Made by a program: the position numbers and the translations under genes. Below, piece by piece: positions 15,036 through 23,554 of a DNA stretch of 64,000 bases (position 1 is the first letter of the stretch; each line of letters opens with the position of its first letter). The notes beneath the pieces are model-generated. The model did not search any database and was not told where the DNA came from. It worked only from the letters and a program-made list of their open reading frames with translations. Location: assembly GCF_029968015.1 (NCBI RefSeq), contig NZ_JASCIS010000022.1, positions 62,001-126,000 of the forward strand, in the 5' to 3' direction. Origin of the DNA: Streptomyces luteolus. Its GTDB lineage: Bacteria > Actinomycetota > Actinomycetes > Streptomycetales > Streptomycetaceae.

Positions 15036-16283
15036 ATGACGCAAGAGCCCATGACGCAAGAGCCCGCGACGCAAAAGCCCACGACCACCCCCGCCGACGT
15101 GACCGTCTTCCCCACGGAACGCCACACCGGCTGCCCCTTCGACCCGCCCGCCGAGCTCACCGCGCTGCGCGAGGAGCAGCCGCTGCGCCGGATGACGTAC
15201 CCGGACGGGCACCACGGCTGGCTCGCCACCGGGCACGGCGTGGTCCGCGCGATCATGGCGGACCAGCGGTTCAGTGCCCGGTACGAGTTGCTGCACCTGC
15301 CGATGCCGGGCCTGGAGGGCGTCGAGATACCGCCCGCCGCGCCCGGCGACTTCACCGGCATGGACGCCCCGGACCACACCCGCTACCGGCGCCTGCTCAC
15401 CGGCAAGTTCACGGTCCGCCGGATGCGCCTGCTCACCGAGCGGGTCGAGGAGATCACCGCCGCGCACCTGGACGCGATGGCCGCGCAGGGCCCGGGCGTC
15501 GACCTGGTGCAGGCGTACGCCCACCCGGTTCCGGCCCAGATGATCTGCGAGCTGCTCGGCGTCCCGTACGCCGACCGCGAGCGGTTCACCGGGCAGGTGG
15601 CGACCCTCTTCGACCAGCGCGCGAGCACCGAGGACAAGGGCGCGGCCTACGGCGCGGTCGAGTCGTACGTGAAGGGCCTCGCCGCCGCCAAACGGGCCGA
15701 GCCGACTGACGATCTGCTCAGCGACCTCACCGGGACCGACCTCTCCGACGAGGAACTGGCCGGTGTGGGCGGCCTGTTGCTCGCCGCCGGGCTCGACACC
15801 ACGGCCAACATGATCGCCCTCGGCACGTTCGCGCTCCTGAGCAACCCCGAGCAGCTCGCCGCGCTCCGCGCCGAACCCGAACTCGCGGGCCCGGCCGTAG
15901 AGGAGCTCCTGCGCTACCTCACGGTGGCCGACCCCGCTGTGCGGACGGCCCTGGAGGACGTCGAGGTGGACGGCCAGGTCATCAGGGCGGGCGAGACGGT
16001 CACCCTCTCCTTCCAGGCCGCCAACCGCGACCCGGCGCAGTTCCCCGAGCCCGACCGGCTCGACCTGCGCCGCCGGGCCACCGGGCATGTGGCGTTCGGG
16101 CACGGAGTGCACCAGTGCCTCGGGCAGCAACTGGCCCGCGTGGAGATGCAGATCGCGCTGCCGGCCCTGCTGCGCCGCTTCCCGACGCTGCGTCTCGCGG
16201 TCGACCCGTCCGAGGTCCCGATGCGCGAGCAGAACAACATCTACGGCGTACGGAGCCTCCCGGTCACCTGGGACCGGGACTGA
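15036..16283 (+). CDS. Cytochrome P450 (CYP105-like)
   Basis: A 415-residue soluble class I P450 monooxygenase. I-helix oxygen-binding segment AGLDTT at 251-256 in a stretch (ANMIALGTFALL) typical of CYP105 members; ExxR at E290-R293; heme ligand Cys361 in FGHGVHQCLG (354-363). The start ATG at 15036 follows CGGAGG; the N terminus is a small tandem repeat (MTQEP, MTQEP, ATQKP; 15-bp units), and the second copy offers another ATG at 15051. It is followed 77 bp downstream by a [3Fe-4S] ferredoxin, the usual electron-donor pair; no ferredoxin reductase is nearby. Substrate not predictable; CYP105s oxidise varied xenobiotics, macrolides and sterol-like compounds. Confidence 0.9.
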   Translation: MTQEPMTQEPATQKPTTTPADVTVFPTERHTGCPFDPPAELTALREEQPLRRMTYPDGHHGWLATGHGVVRAIMADQRFSARYELLHLPMPGLEGVEIPPAAPGDFTGMDAPDHTRYRRLLTGKFTVRRMRLLTERVEEITAAHLDAMAAQGPGVDLVQAYAHPVPAQMICELLGVPYADRERFTGQVATLFDQRASTEDKGAAYGAVESYVKGLAAAKRAEPTDDLLSDLTGTDLSDEELAGVGGLLLAAGLDTTANMIALGTFALLSNPEQLAALRAEPELAGPAVEELLRYLTVADPAVRTALEDVEVDGQVIRAGETVTLSFQAANRDPAQFPEPDRLDLRRRATGHVAFGHGVHQCLGQQLARVEMQIALPALLRRFPTLRLAVDPSEVPMREQNNIYGVRSLPVTWDRD

Positions 16284-16296
16284 GCACGCGCCGGAC

Positions 16297-16352
16297 GACA
16301 GAGGAGAGACGACAGAGGAGAGACGCCGGAGGAGAGACGCCAGAGGAGAGGA
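16297..16352 (+). repeat. 14-bp tandem repeat of Shine-Dalgarno-like sequence
   Basis: Four copies with exact 14-bp spacing (GAGGAG at 16301, 16315, 16329, 16343) between the P450 stop and the ferredoxin ATG. Each copy contains GGAG/GAGGAG, so several anti-SD-complementary sites stand in a row before the ferredoxin start. Confidence 0.75.
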
Positions 16353-16360
16353 GAAAGACC

Positions 16361-16564
16361 ATGGAATCCACCGAGCTCGCCGTCGACCGCGAGCGCTGCG
16401 CCGGATCCGGCATGTGCGCCCTGACCGCGCCCGAGGTCTTCGACCAGAACGACGAGGACGGCCGGGTGCTGCTGCTCACCTCGCGGCCGGGACCCGAACA
16501 CCGCGCGGCTGCCCGGCTGGCGGCGGGGGTCTGTCCGGCGGCCGCCATCACGGTCAAGGGCTGA
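16361..16564 (+). CDS. [3Fe-4S] ferredoxin, P450 redox partner
   Basis: A 67-residue ferredoxin of the short Streptomyces P450-associated type. Cluster ligands are Cys13, Cys19 and Cys58 (RCAGSGMCALTAPEVFDQ and AGVCPAAAI); the fourth position of a 4Fe cluster motif is Gly/Ser, so a 3Fe-4S cluster is expected. It transfers electrons from a ferredoxin reductase to the P450 encoded just upstream. The ATG at 16361 follows GGAGAGGAG within the repeat array. Its last 11 bp overlap the convergent antiporter gene. Confidence 0.92.
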   Translation: MESTELAVDRERCAGSGMCALTAPEVFDQNDEDGRVLLLTSRPGPEHRAAARLAAGVCPAAAITVKG

Positions 16565-17654
16565 TCGCCAGGAACACGAACGAGGCGAACAGCACCAGGT
16601 GCAGGCCGCCCTGGAGCAGCGTCGCGCGGCCCGTGACCACGGTCAGGATGCTCACCACCACGGTCAGGGCGAGCATCACCATGTGCGTCGGGCCTAGGCC
16701 GAGGACCAGCGGTCCTTCCATCCAGATGGAGGCGACGGCGATCGCCGGGATGGTGAGGCCGATGCTCGCGATGGCGGAGCCGTGCGCGAGGTTGAGGCTG
16801 ACCTGGGTGCGGTCGCGCAGGGCCGAGCGGTGTGCGGCGAGGGTCTCGGGGAGCAGCACCATCAGGGCGATGACCACACCGACGAAGGCCTGCGGGAGTC
16901 CCGCCGCCTCCACGCCCGACTCGATGACCGGCGAGATGGTCTTGGTGTCGCCGACCACCGCGACCAGCGCGACCAGCAGCATGACGAGGCTGATCACCGT
17001 CTCCTTGTTCGTCGGCGGGTGGGCGTGGTCGTCCTCGTCGAGGACCTCGCCGTCGCGGGTGACGGGCAGGAAGTACTCGCGGTGCCGGACGGTCTGCATG
17101 GCCACGAAGAGCCCGTACACCGCGAGCGAGACGATGGCGGCGAAGGCGAGTTGGGCGCCGGTGAACTCCGGCCCCGGCTTGCCGGTGGTGAACGTCGGCA
17201 GGACCAGGCTGAGCGTGGCGAGGGTCGCCATGGTGGCGATGGCGGCGACCGTGCCCTCGGTGCTGAAGGGCGCGACGCCGCCGCGCCAGGCCCCGACGAA
17301 CAGGGCGAGGCCGACGATGCCGTTGGCGGTGATCATCACGGCGGCGAACACGGTGTCCCGGGCCAGCGAGGACGTCTTGGCCCCGCCGTCGGCCATCAGG
17401 GTGACGATCAGGGCCACTTCGATGACAGTCACGGCGACCGCGAGCACCAGCGACCCGAAGGGTTCGCCGACCCTGTGCGCGACGACCTCGGCATGGTGAA
17501 CGGCGGAGAGCACCGCTCCCGCGAGGACGAGCGCGACGAGCACCACCACGGGCCCCGGCAGGTCGCGTCCCCAGGTGAAGACGAGGACGACGACGGCGAG
17601 CAGGGGCACCACGATGGTGCCGACCTTGGTGAGGGGACCGGGTTGTGAAGCCAT
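16554..17654 (-). CDS. Ca2+/H+ (ChaA-type) cation antiporter
   Basis: An integral membrane protein of 366 residues with about eleven hydrophobic helices, matching the CaCA/ChaA exchanger family. The two exchanger repeats are recognisable from acidic helix motifs: AVTVIEVALIVTLM with Glu in the first half and VALMVLLPETLAAHRSAL with the PET motif in the second, followed by LNLAHGSAIASIGLTIPAIA. A hydrophilic loop DEDDHAHPPTNKE separates the halves. The ATG at 17654 is chosen; a GTG two codons upstream is possible. It probably exports Ca2+ (or Na+/K+) in exchange for protons. It converges on the ferredoxin gene with an 11-bp overlap. Confidence 0.88.
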   Translation of the reverse strand: MASQPGPLTKVGTIVVPLLAVVVLVFTWGRDLPGPVVVLVALVLAGAVLSAVHHAEVVAHRVGEPFGSLVLAVAVTVIEVALIVTLMADGGAKTSSLARDTVFAAVMITANGIVGLALFVGAWRGGVAPFSTEGTVAAIATMATLATLSLVLPTFTTGKPGPEFTGAQLAFAAIVSLAVYGLFVAMQTVRHREYFLPVTRDGEVLDEDDHAHPPTNKETVISLVMLLVALVAVVGDTKTISPVIESGVEAAGLPQAFVGVVIALMVLLPETLAAHRSALRDRTQVSLNLAHGSAIASIGLTIPAIAVASIWMEGPLVLGLGPTHMVMLALTVVVSILTVVTGRATLLQGGLHLVLFASFVFLAISP

Positions 17655-17779
17655 GAGCACACGCTCTCAGGCGTGCGCGTGATCCGCTGCCCGGATTGGC
17701 CCGACACGCGGGCTTCGTGAGGCAGTCCACACGGCTGTGACCAGCGGTGTCGTCGGCCCCGGCGCCGCGTCGGCGGTCC

Positions 17780-19330
17780 TCAGAGTGCGCGCTCGCGGCC
17801 CTCCCAGTACGGTGCGCGCAGCCGTCGTTTGTAGAGCTTGCCGTTGGGGTCGCGGGGCATCGCGGCGATGAAGTCGACGGACTTGGGCCGCTTGTAGCCG
17901 GCTAGGCGTTCCTCGCAGTGGGCGAGGATGTCGGCGGCCAGCGCGTCCCCGGAGGTGTGGTCCTCGGCGACCTCGACGACAGCCTTGACCTCCTCGCCCC
18001 AGTCGTCGTGCGGGATGCCGAACGCGGCGGCGTCGGCGACGGCGGGGTGGCCGAGGAGCACCGACTCGATCTCCGCCGGGTAGATGTTGACACCCCCGGA
18101 GATGATCATGTCGATCTTGCGGTCGCGCAGGAAGAGATAGCCGTCCTCGTCGAGGACGCCCAGGTCGCCCACGGTGAAGAAGTCCCCGATCCGGTTCTTC
18201 CGGGTCTTGGCCTCGTCCTTGTGGTACGCGAAGCCGCCGGTCGACATCTTCATGTAGACGGTGCCGAGTTCGCCGGGCGGCAGCCGGTTGCCGTCGTCGT
18301 CGAAGACCGCGAGTTCGCTGATCGGCCAGGCCTTGCCGACGGTGCCGGGCTTCTTCAGCCAGTCCTCGGCGGTGGCGAACGCGCCGCCGCCCTCGCTGGC
18401 CGCGTAGTACTCCTCGACGCAGCTCCCCCACCAGTCGATCATGGCCCGCTTCACATGGTCCGGGCAGGGCGCGGCGCCGTGGATGGCGTGCCGCATCGAG
18501 GACACGTCGTACCGGTCCTTGGTCTCCTGCGGCAGCGCGAGCAGGCGGTGGAACTGGGTGGGGACCATGTGCGTGTGCGTGCAGCCGTGCCGGTCGATGA
18601 GGCGCAGCATCTCCTCGGGCGTCCACTTGTCCATCAGGACGAGCGGGTGCCCGATGTGCAGCGACGCGCCCGCGAACTGCAGCACGGCCGTGTGGTAGAG
18701 CGGCGAGCAGACGAGGTGGACGTTGCCGTCGAAGGGCTTGACGCCGAAGATGCCGAGGAACCCGCCGAGGTGCGACTCCTCGGGGAGCTTCCCGGAGAGC
18801 GGACGGCGGATGCCCCGGGGGCGGCCGGTGGTGCCCGAGGTGTAGTTCATCACCCAGCCGAGGGTCCGTTCGGCGGGCGCGGACTCGGGCTGCCCGTCCA
18901 GGAGTCGGTCGTACGGACGGAATCCCTCGACCGTGCCGACCGCGTACCGCTGCCCCTCGGGGAGCTTCGCCTCGTCGGCGGCGGCGCGGGCGGCGTCGGC
19001 GAAGCGCTCGTGGGCGATGAGGACCTTGGCACCGGAGTCGGAGACGATCCAGGCGATCTCGGGGCCGACGAGGTGGTGGTTGACGGGGACCAGGTAGAAG
19101 CCCGCCTGGGCGGCGGCGAGGTAGGCGGTGAAGAACTCCACGCCGTTGGGGAGGACGACGGCGAAGGCGTCCCCCTTTTCGAGGCCGGCCTCGCGGAGGG
19201 CGTGGACCATCCGGTTGGCGGCGGCGTGCAGGCGGGCTGCGGACCATTCTTCCCCGTCCGGGGCGTGCAGGACTGTGCGGTCCGGGTCGGCGGTCGCTTG
19301 CGCCCAGAAGCCGTTGGGGTGGTTGGGCAT
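17780..19330 (-). CDS. Acyl-CoA synthetase (AMP-forming), FadD4-like
   Basis: A 516-residue ANL ligase. The ATG at 19330 (MPNHPNGFWAQATADPDRT) follows AGAAGGG; longer frames run into a family B repeat and are rejected. Motifs: NYTSGTTGRPRGIRRP near 170-185, EYYAASEGGG near 315, the GDLGVLDEDGYLFLRDRKID and ISGGVNIYPAEIE hinge region near 405-430, and DPNGKLYKRRL with the catalytic Lys near the C terminus. The HTHMVPTQFHRLLALP segment recalls mycobacterial FadD4-type synthetases. It lies upstream of an antiporter and 206 bp downstream of the flavin oxidoreductase on the same strand, with a repeat between. Substrate unknown; lipid or sterol carboxylates are plausible from context. Confidence 0.88.
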   Translation of the reverse strand: MPNHPNGFWAQATADPDRTVLHAPDGEEWSAARLHAAANRMVHALREAGLEKGDAFAVVLPNGVEFFTAYLAAAQAGFYLVPVNHHLVGPEIAWIVSDSGAKVLIAHERFADAARAAADEAKLPEGQRYAVGTVEGFRPYDRLLDGQPESAPAERTLGWVMNYTSGTTGRPRGIRRPLSGKLPEESHLGGFLGIFGVKPFDGNVHLVCSPLYHTAVLQFAGASLHIGHPLVLMDKWTPEEMLRLIDRHGCTHTHMVPTQFHRLLALPQETKDRYDVSSMRHAIHGAAPCPDHVKRAMIDWWGSCVEEYYAASEGGGAFATAEDWLKKPGTVGKAWPISELAVFDDDGNRLPPGELGTVYMKMSTGGFAYHKDEAKTRKNRIGDFFTVGDLGVLDEDGYLFLRDRKIDMIISGGVNIYPAEIESVLLGHPAVADAAAFGIPHDDWGEEVKAVVEVAEDHTSGDALAADILAHCEERLAGYKRPKSVDFIAAMPRDPNGKLYKRRLRAPYWEGRERAL

Positions 19331-19377
19331 TGCGGCATCCCTTCTGCCGGGTTCGTTTTGTGGCCGGGTGCGGGTGC

Positions 19378-19500
19378 GTCGTGGCTGGTCGCGCAGTTCC
19401 CCGCGCCCCTGAGATGGGCACTGCGTGCGCCATCTCCCGGGGAGGCGCGGCGGAGCCGCATGCCTCAGGGGCGCGGGGAACTGCGCGAGCAACCCCCACC
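19378..19500. repeat. Family B inverted repeat, intact copy
   Basis: Perfect 24-bp inverted arms at 19389-19412 and 19465-19488 around a 52-bp interior that itself contains a short hairpin. Partial copies lie at 33740-33830 and 37337-37378. It separates the two co-directional genes and may act as a terminator or processing site. Confidence 0.8.
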
Positions 19501-19535
19501 GGCCCGCGGACGACGACGAAACACGTAACAGCGGC

Positions 19536-20651
19536 TCATCGGCCCGCAATCCGATTCACACGGTCAATCGCCCGCTCAAACCCCCGAGTCAGCTCGTCGA
19601 AGACACCCCGCACACTCCGCTCCGCGTTCATCCGGCCGACGATCTGCCCGACCGGAGTCCCGAGCAACGCCTCCACCTCGTACTTCTGGATCCGGGACAC
19701 CGCCTCCGCGACAAGCAGGCCCTGGAGGGGCATCGGCAGGGTGCCGGGGCCCGCCGGGTCTTCCCAGGCGTCGGTCCACTCGGTGCGGAGCTGGCGGGCC
19801 GGTTTGCCGGTGAGGGCGCGGGAGCGGACCGTGTCGGAGGAGGTGGCCGCGAGGAGTTTCTCGGTGAGCTTGCGGGAGTGCAGGTCGGCCTCGGTGGTGG
19901 TGAGCCAGATGGAGCCGGTCCACACGCCCTGCGCGCCCAACGCCAGTGCGGCGGCGATCTGTTCACCGCTGCCGATGCCGCCGGCGGCCAGGACAGGGAG
20001 CGGGGCGACCGCCTCGACCGCGTCGGGGGTGAGCACCATGGAGGCGATCTCACCGGTGTGGCCGCCCGCCTCGTAGCCCTGCGCGACGACGATGTCGATC
20101 CCGGCGTCGGCGTGCTTGCGCGCGTGCCGGGCGCTGCCCGCGAGGGCGGCGACGAGGATGTCGTGGGCGTGGGCGCGCTCGATGACGTCGGCGGGCGGCG
20201 AGCCGAGGGCGTTGGCGAGGAGTTTGATCGGGTAGTCGAAGGCGACGTCGAGCTGGCTGCGGGCGACCTGTTCCATCCAGCCCGTGATGCGCCAGCCGGA
20301 GGCCTCCCCTTCGGGGAGTTCGGGTACGCCGTGCTTGGCGAGGGTGGCCCGGACGAACTCCCGGTGCCCGGCCGGGATCATCGCCTCGACATCGGCCTCC
20401 GACAGTGTTTGATTCCCTTTGGCTTCGACCTTCTGGGCGGGCATCACCACGTCCAGGCCGTAGGGCTTGCCGTCGGTGTGGGCGTGCACCCAGTCCAGGT
20501 CGCGTTTGAGGTCGTCGGGGGCGGTGTAGCGGACTGCTCCGAGCACGCCGAAACCGCCGGCCCTGCTGATCGCGGCGGCCACGGCGGGGAAGGGCGTGAA
20601 GCCGAAGATGGCGTGCTCGACTCCGAGTCTCTTGCTCAGCTCCGTCTGCAT
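19536..20651 (-). CDS. FMN-dependent nitronate monooxygenase-family oxidoreductase
   Basis: A 371-residue TIM-barrel flavoprotein of the NMO/2-nitropropane dioxygenase family. Visible blocks: HAIFGFTPFPAVAAAISRAG at the N terminus, DIVVAQGYEAGGHTG near residues 185-200, PVLAAGGIGSGEQIAAALAL (phosphate-binding) near 220, and TSSDTVRSRALTGKPAR. Family members oxidise alkyl nitronates or, like IpdC of the cholesterol ring pathway, reduce CoA-bound ring intermediates; sequence pattern and length resemble M. tuberculosis Rv1533. The ATG at 20651 lies 43 bp downstream of a 17-bp palindrome shared with the fadD19/echA19-like promoter, tying it to the same regulon by inference. Confidence 0.85.
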   Translation of the reverse strand: MQTELSKRLGVEHAIFGFTPFPAVAAAISRAGGFGVLGAVRYTAPDDLKRDLDWVHAHTDGKPYGLDVVMPAQKVEAKGNQTLSEADVEAMIPAGHREFVRATLAKHGVPELPEGEASGWRITGWMEQVARSQLDVAFDYPIKLLANALGSPPADVIERAHAHDILVAALAGSARHARKHADAGIDIVVAQGYEAGGHTGEIASMVLTPDAVEAVAPLPVLAAGGIGSGEQIAAALALGAQGVWTGSIWLTTTEADLHSRKLTEKLLAATSSDTVRSRALTGKPARQLRTEWTDAWEDPAGPGTLPMPLQGLLVAEAVSRIQKYEVEALLGTPVGQIVGRMNAERSVRGVFDELTRGFERAIDRVNRIAGR

Positions 20652-20693
20652 GCGCGCAGGATGCCGCAGCGCGTCGGCCGACGGAAGAGATTT

Positions 20694-20710
20694 TCTGATG
20701 CGGTGTCAGA
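20694..20710. promoter_or_regulatory. 17-bp palindrome shared with the 3.1-kb promoter
   Basis: TCTGATGCGGTGTCAGA, same arms (TCTGA/TCAGA) and same total length as the palindrome at 3094-3110, 43 bp upstream of the oxidoreductase start. It lies at the left edge of the decayed IS element, which did not destroy it. Confidence 0.5.
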
Positions 20711-20739
20711 TTCTTTGTGTCGCATGCACTTCAGCCTCG

Positions 20740-20988
20740 CAAGCGTCCGTTCACGCGGGTGTTGCTGGCTCTCGATGTACTGGCGTACGACGGCCAGTGG
20801 TGCCCCACCGCAGCTTGGAGAGCCGGACCTTGGGCGGGTAGTGCACCAGCAGGTGAACGTGGCCTTCCTCGCCGTTGAACTGCTCAGCATGGCGTCCGGT
20901 GAATGCGCTGGCCGGCACCTGGTGACGAAAACCAAGTAGACATGAAGGTTGTGGACGATATGACGGTCAGTGCGTACATCAGGGATGG
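20740..20988 (-). pseudogene. IS200/IS605 TnpA (Y1 HUH transposase) remnant
   Basis: Three blocks of the short Y1 transposase are legible but in different frames. The start block reads VRTDRHIVHNLHVYLVFVTR; a middle block in a shifted frame reads FNGEEGHVHLLVHYPPKV with the HUH motif HVH; the C-terminal block reads CGGAPLAVVRQYIESQQ with the nucleophile Tyr in QYI. The segment between the first two blocks and that between the last two are largely deleted, and no start codon is visible. The full-length protein would be about 135-150 residues; this is a fossil. Confidence 0.75.
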
Positions 20989-21030
20989 AATTCCATCATG
21001 GTGGCATAAGCCAAATTCTAGAGTGATCGC

Positions 21031-22317
21031 ATGAGCGGCGAACTGGCATGGGAGAAGCGGAAGTTCGGGCACCGTGCCCGGCTGGCGCTGACTCCCGCAC
21101 AGGTCCGGCTCATGGATGACCAGGCGCACGCGGCCCGCACGATGTGGAACTTGCTGCACGACTGGTGGACCATGCTCCCCAAGGAGCACCGTTCGCCGGC
21201 AGCTGCCGACGCGGCGATACGGCAGGCCCGCAAGGAGATCGACTGGCTGGAGGTGCTCTCCGCGCAGGCGGCGCAGGCGGTACTGAAAACGTATTGCCAG
21301 GGGTGGAAGAACTGCTGGGAAGGCCGCGCCGACGCACCCAACTTCAAGGCCCGCCTCCGGTCGGTGATGTCGGTGGACATCCCGCAGGGCCGGGACCTGA
21401 ACATTGTCCGCGTGCACCGCCGCTGGGGCATGGTCAACATCCCCAAGATCGGGCGCGTCCGGTTCCGCTGGACCAAAGACCTGCCCGTGGGCAAGAAGGC
21501 GAACGTCAGCAACCGGATTACCGGCGCCCGTCTTATCAAGGACGCCCTCGGCTGGCACATCGCCTTCCGCGTCCAGACCGTCGAGCCCAAGCCTGAACCC
21601 CACACCGGACCCGAGGTAGGCATCGATGTCGGCGTCACCATCCCTCTCGCTCTCTCGGGACGGAAAGACGTACGACCACGACGCATGGCTGACCGCGAAG
21701 GAACAGGCCAAGCTGCTCCGGCTGGAGCAGCGGGCAGCACACCGCAAGACCTTCCGCAAGCACGGAGAGAAGATCTCCCGGCGCCTGCGGGCCACCTATG
21801 ACCAGATCCGGACGCTTCGTGCGAGAGCCAAGCGCAGGCACCTGGACTGGCACAGCACCAGACCACCACGCAGATCGCCGCGAAGTACAGCGTGATCGTG
21901 GTGGAACATCTGGCCATCACGAACATGGTCAAGTCCGCCAAGGGAACAGTGGAGAGCCCCAGGAAGAACGTCGCCCAGAAGTCCGGCCTGAACCGCTCCA
22001 TCAGCCAAGAGGCATGGGGTCGCACGGTCGAGCTGCTTACGTACAAGACCGCCCGCAACGGTGGCACCCTGCACAAGGTCCCCGCCCCCGGCACCTCCCA
22101 GCGATGTTCGGCGTGCGGCTTCACCACACCGGGCAGCCGGGAGTCACAGACCGTGTTCGTGTGCAAGAACCCCGACTGCCGCTGGTCCGGCAACGCCGAC
22201 AACAACGCCGCCCGGAACGTCTTACACCTGTACCGGATGGGCCTCGTGCTCATCCCGGCTGCCGGGAGGGCAGTCGTCAGGCGCGCACGCCGCGTCAAGC
22301 CCGCCATCGCAAGGTAG
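21031..22317 (+). pseudogene. TnpB-family RNA-guided nuclease gene, two frameshifts
   Basis: The coding sequence reads from the ATG at 21031 through GPEVGIDVGVTIPLAL (RuvC-I Asp), then slips frame near 21655-21660. It continues in the +1 frame as DGKTYDHDAWLTAKEQAKLL to about 21855, then returns to the original frame at TTTQIAAKYSVIVVEHLAI (RuvC-II Glu). After that come a zinc ribbon (CSACGFTT ... CKNPDC) and DNNAARNVL (RuvC-III Asp), ending at 22317. All three catalytic acidic residues and the zinc-ribbon cysteines survive. A one-base insertion followed by a one-base deletion explains the pattern. A shorter product could in principle start at GTG 21892 but would lack RuvC-I. Confidence 0.8.
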
Positions 22318-22325
22318 GCAGGAAT

Positions 22326-22342
22326 CTCCGCCGTTCACGGAG
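22326..22342 (+). repeat. Probable IS right-end hairpin
   Basis: CTCCG-ccgttca-CGGAG stem-loop nine bases after the tnpB stop, in the position of the IS200/IS605 right-end structure and the 3' end of the TnpB guide RNA. Confidence 0.45.
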
Positions 22343-22458
22343 GAGAGCACTTCAACAGCACTGGTACATGGGCGCGATGGCCACACCGCGCACGGCGGGC
22401 CACACCGGCACCTGCCCTCACGCTGTCCGACCGCCCTCCCCGCGGGCGGTGGACTGAA

Positions 22459-22596
22459 CCTCAAACCCCGGAGGGCTGAAGTCTGCGGTCAGGGCCGGCA
22501 AACTCAGCCCGTCCGGCGTTTGAGGACGAGCCCGCAGGGCGATCTGCGGTGCCGCTGTCCGCAGGACTTTCGGGAAGGGGCGGGTAGGGGAGAAAG
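22459..22596. repeat. Family A repeat, diverged copy
   Basis: Imperfect arms at 22459-22479 and 22504-22525, then the outer-arm sequence (GTCCGCAGGACTTTCGGGAA type) at 22558-22595 as at 5000-5034. It lies between the IS remnant and the end of the Q/P-rich membrane protein gene. The stretch 22343-22458 holds nothing I can identify. Confidence 0.7.
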
Positions 22597-22618
22597 AACG
22601 CCCCAGCCCGCCCCGACC

Positions 22619-23470
22619 TCAGTACTGCTGCGGAGGCTGCTGTCCATACGGCGCCTGCTGGCCGTAAGCCGGAGGCTGGGACTGCTGCTGGGGCTGCGGC
22701 GCGTAAGGCTGCTGCTGGGGCTGCGGCGCGTAAGGCTGCTGCTGGTACTGCTGCGGCGGCGCCTGCTGCTGGTACTGCGGCTGCGCCATCTGCGGCGACT
22801 GGTTGCCGAACTGCTGCCCGCCGTACGGCTGTTGCTGTTGTGGCGGAACCTGCCCAGCCGGCGGCCCCATCGGCACCGCATGGGCCGCGAGCGAGCTGCC
22901 CGCAGGGACGTAGTGCACCCGACCCGTCGGGTCAGGGACCTGCACATACCCGGCCGCCTGCAACTGCGCCCCGTACTTGGCGTGCTGCTTGCGGTGGTAG
23001 AACACCATCCCCACAGCCAGGCACATCGCGAAAACCCAGAAGGGGATCCAGAACACCGCCGCGTCCGCACCGTCCCGCATCAGACGCAGCAGCACCACGA
23101 CCGTGATCGGGATGACCGCCAGGACGCGGCGCTTCTCGTTGTGCCGGCCGCTGAGGTCGAAGTGGACCTGCGTCTTGAGGAGTTCGGGCGCCTGCTGGGG
23201 CAGCGGCGGCAGCTGACCGCCGGCCGCCGCCTGCGGGAACTGCGCCCACGCCTGCTGCGCACGCTGCTGCGCCTGCGGCTGCGTGTCGGGGACCATCAGG
23301 AGCTGGGTGCCCTTGCTGACATAGCGGGCGTCGGCGTACTGGTAGCCGAACTGCTCACCGAGGTGGGCGAGTCGGGACAGCCTGCCCGCGGTCGCCCACA
23401 TGCTGGTGACCTCCACGGGCGCTCCCTGCGCCATCAGCCTCACCATGGTGCGGATCTGGCCAGTGCTCAC
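22619..23470 (-). CDS. Membrane protein with Q/P-rich cytoplasmic tail
   Basis: A 283-residue protein from the GTG at 23470, preceded by GGAGGGAG. The N-terminal 110 residues are soluble (MSTGQIRTMVRLMAQGAPVE ..., with a QAQQRAQQAW segment). Two transmembrane helices lie near 115-133 (RRVLAVIPITVVVLLRLM) and 139-156 (VFWIPFWVFAMCLAVGMV). A HRKQHAKYGAQLQAAGYVQV segment follows, then a tail of about 80 residues rich in Gln, Pro, Tyr and Gly with direct repeats of PYAPQPQQQ. I do not recognise a named family. The repeats (18-27 bp units near 22680-22760) suggest replication slippage. Confidence 0.7.
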   Translation of the reverse strand: MSTGQIRTMVRLMAQGAPVEVTSMWATAGRLSRLAHLGEQFGYQYADARYVSKGTQLLMVPDTQPQAQQRAQQAWAQFPQAAAGGQLPPLPQQAPELLKTQVHFDLSGRHNEKRRVLAVIPITVVVLLRLMRDGADAAVFWIPFWVFAMCLAVGMVFYHRKQHAKYGAQLQAAGYVQVPDPTGRVHYVPAGSSLAAHAVPMGPPAGQVPPQQQQPYGGQQFGNQSPQMAQPQYQQQAPPQQYQQQPYAPQPQQQPYAPQPQQQSQPPAYGQQAPYGQQPPQQY

Positions 23471-23554
23471 GGTTCTCCCTCCCCGGCGGGCAGACCTTGC
23501 ACGTTCCGCCGTCGGGTCACCCTTTCACACCGGCCGGGCCGCCTCCGTCCCTGG

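Larger units (their letters stand above)
20712..22345 (+). mobile_element. Decayed IS605-type element (tnpA remnant and tnpB pseudogene, divergent)
   Basis: Divergent remnants of an HUH transposase gene (minus) and a TnpB-family gene (plus) form an IS605-like layout. The right end is probably the hairpin at 22326-22342 (CTCCG/CGGAG) just past the tnpB stop, where IS200/IS605 elements carry their end structure and the TnpB guide (omega) RNA. The left end is uncertain, near 20710-20740. Both genes are inactivated, so the element cannot move by itself. A perfect 14-bp palindrome, GATGGAATTCCATC, lies between the genes at 20984-20997. Confidence 0.75.

Noticed and set aside
15036..15080. Possible extra regulatory repeat at the P450 start
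   Set aside because: The 15-bp repeats are in frame and encode MTQEP units, so they are coding sequence; only the choice between two ATGs remains open.
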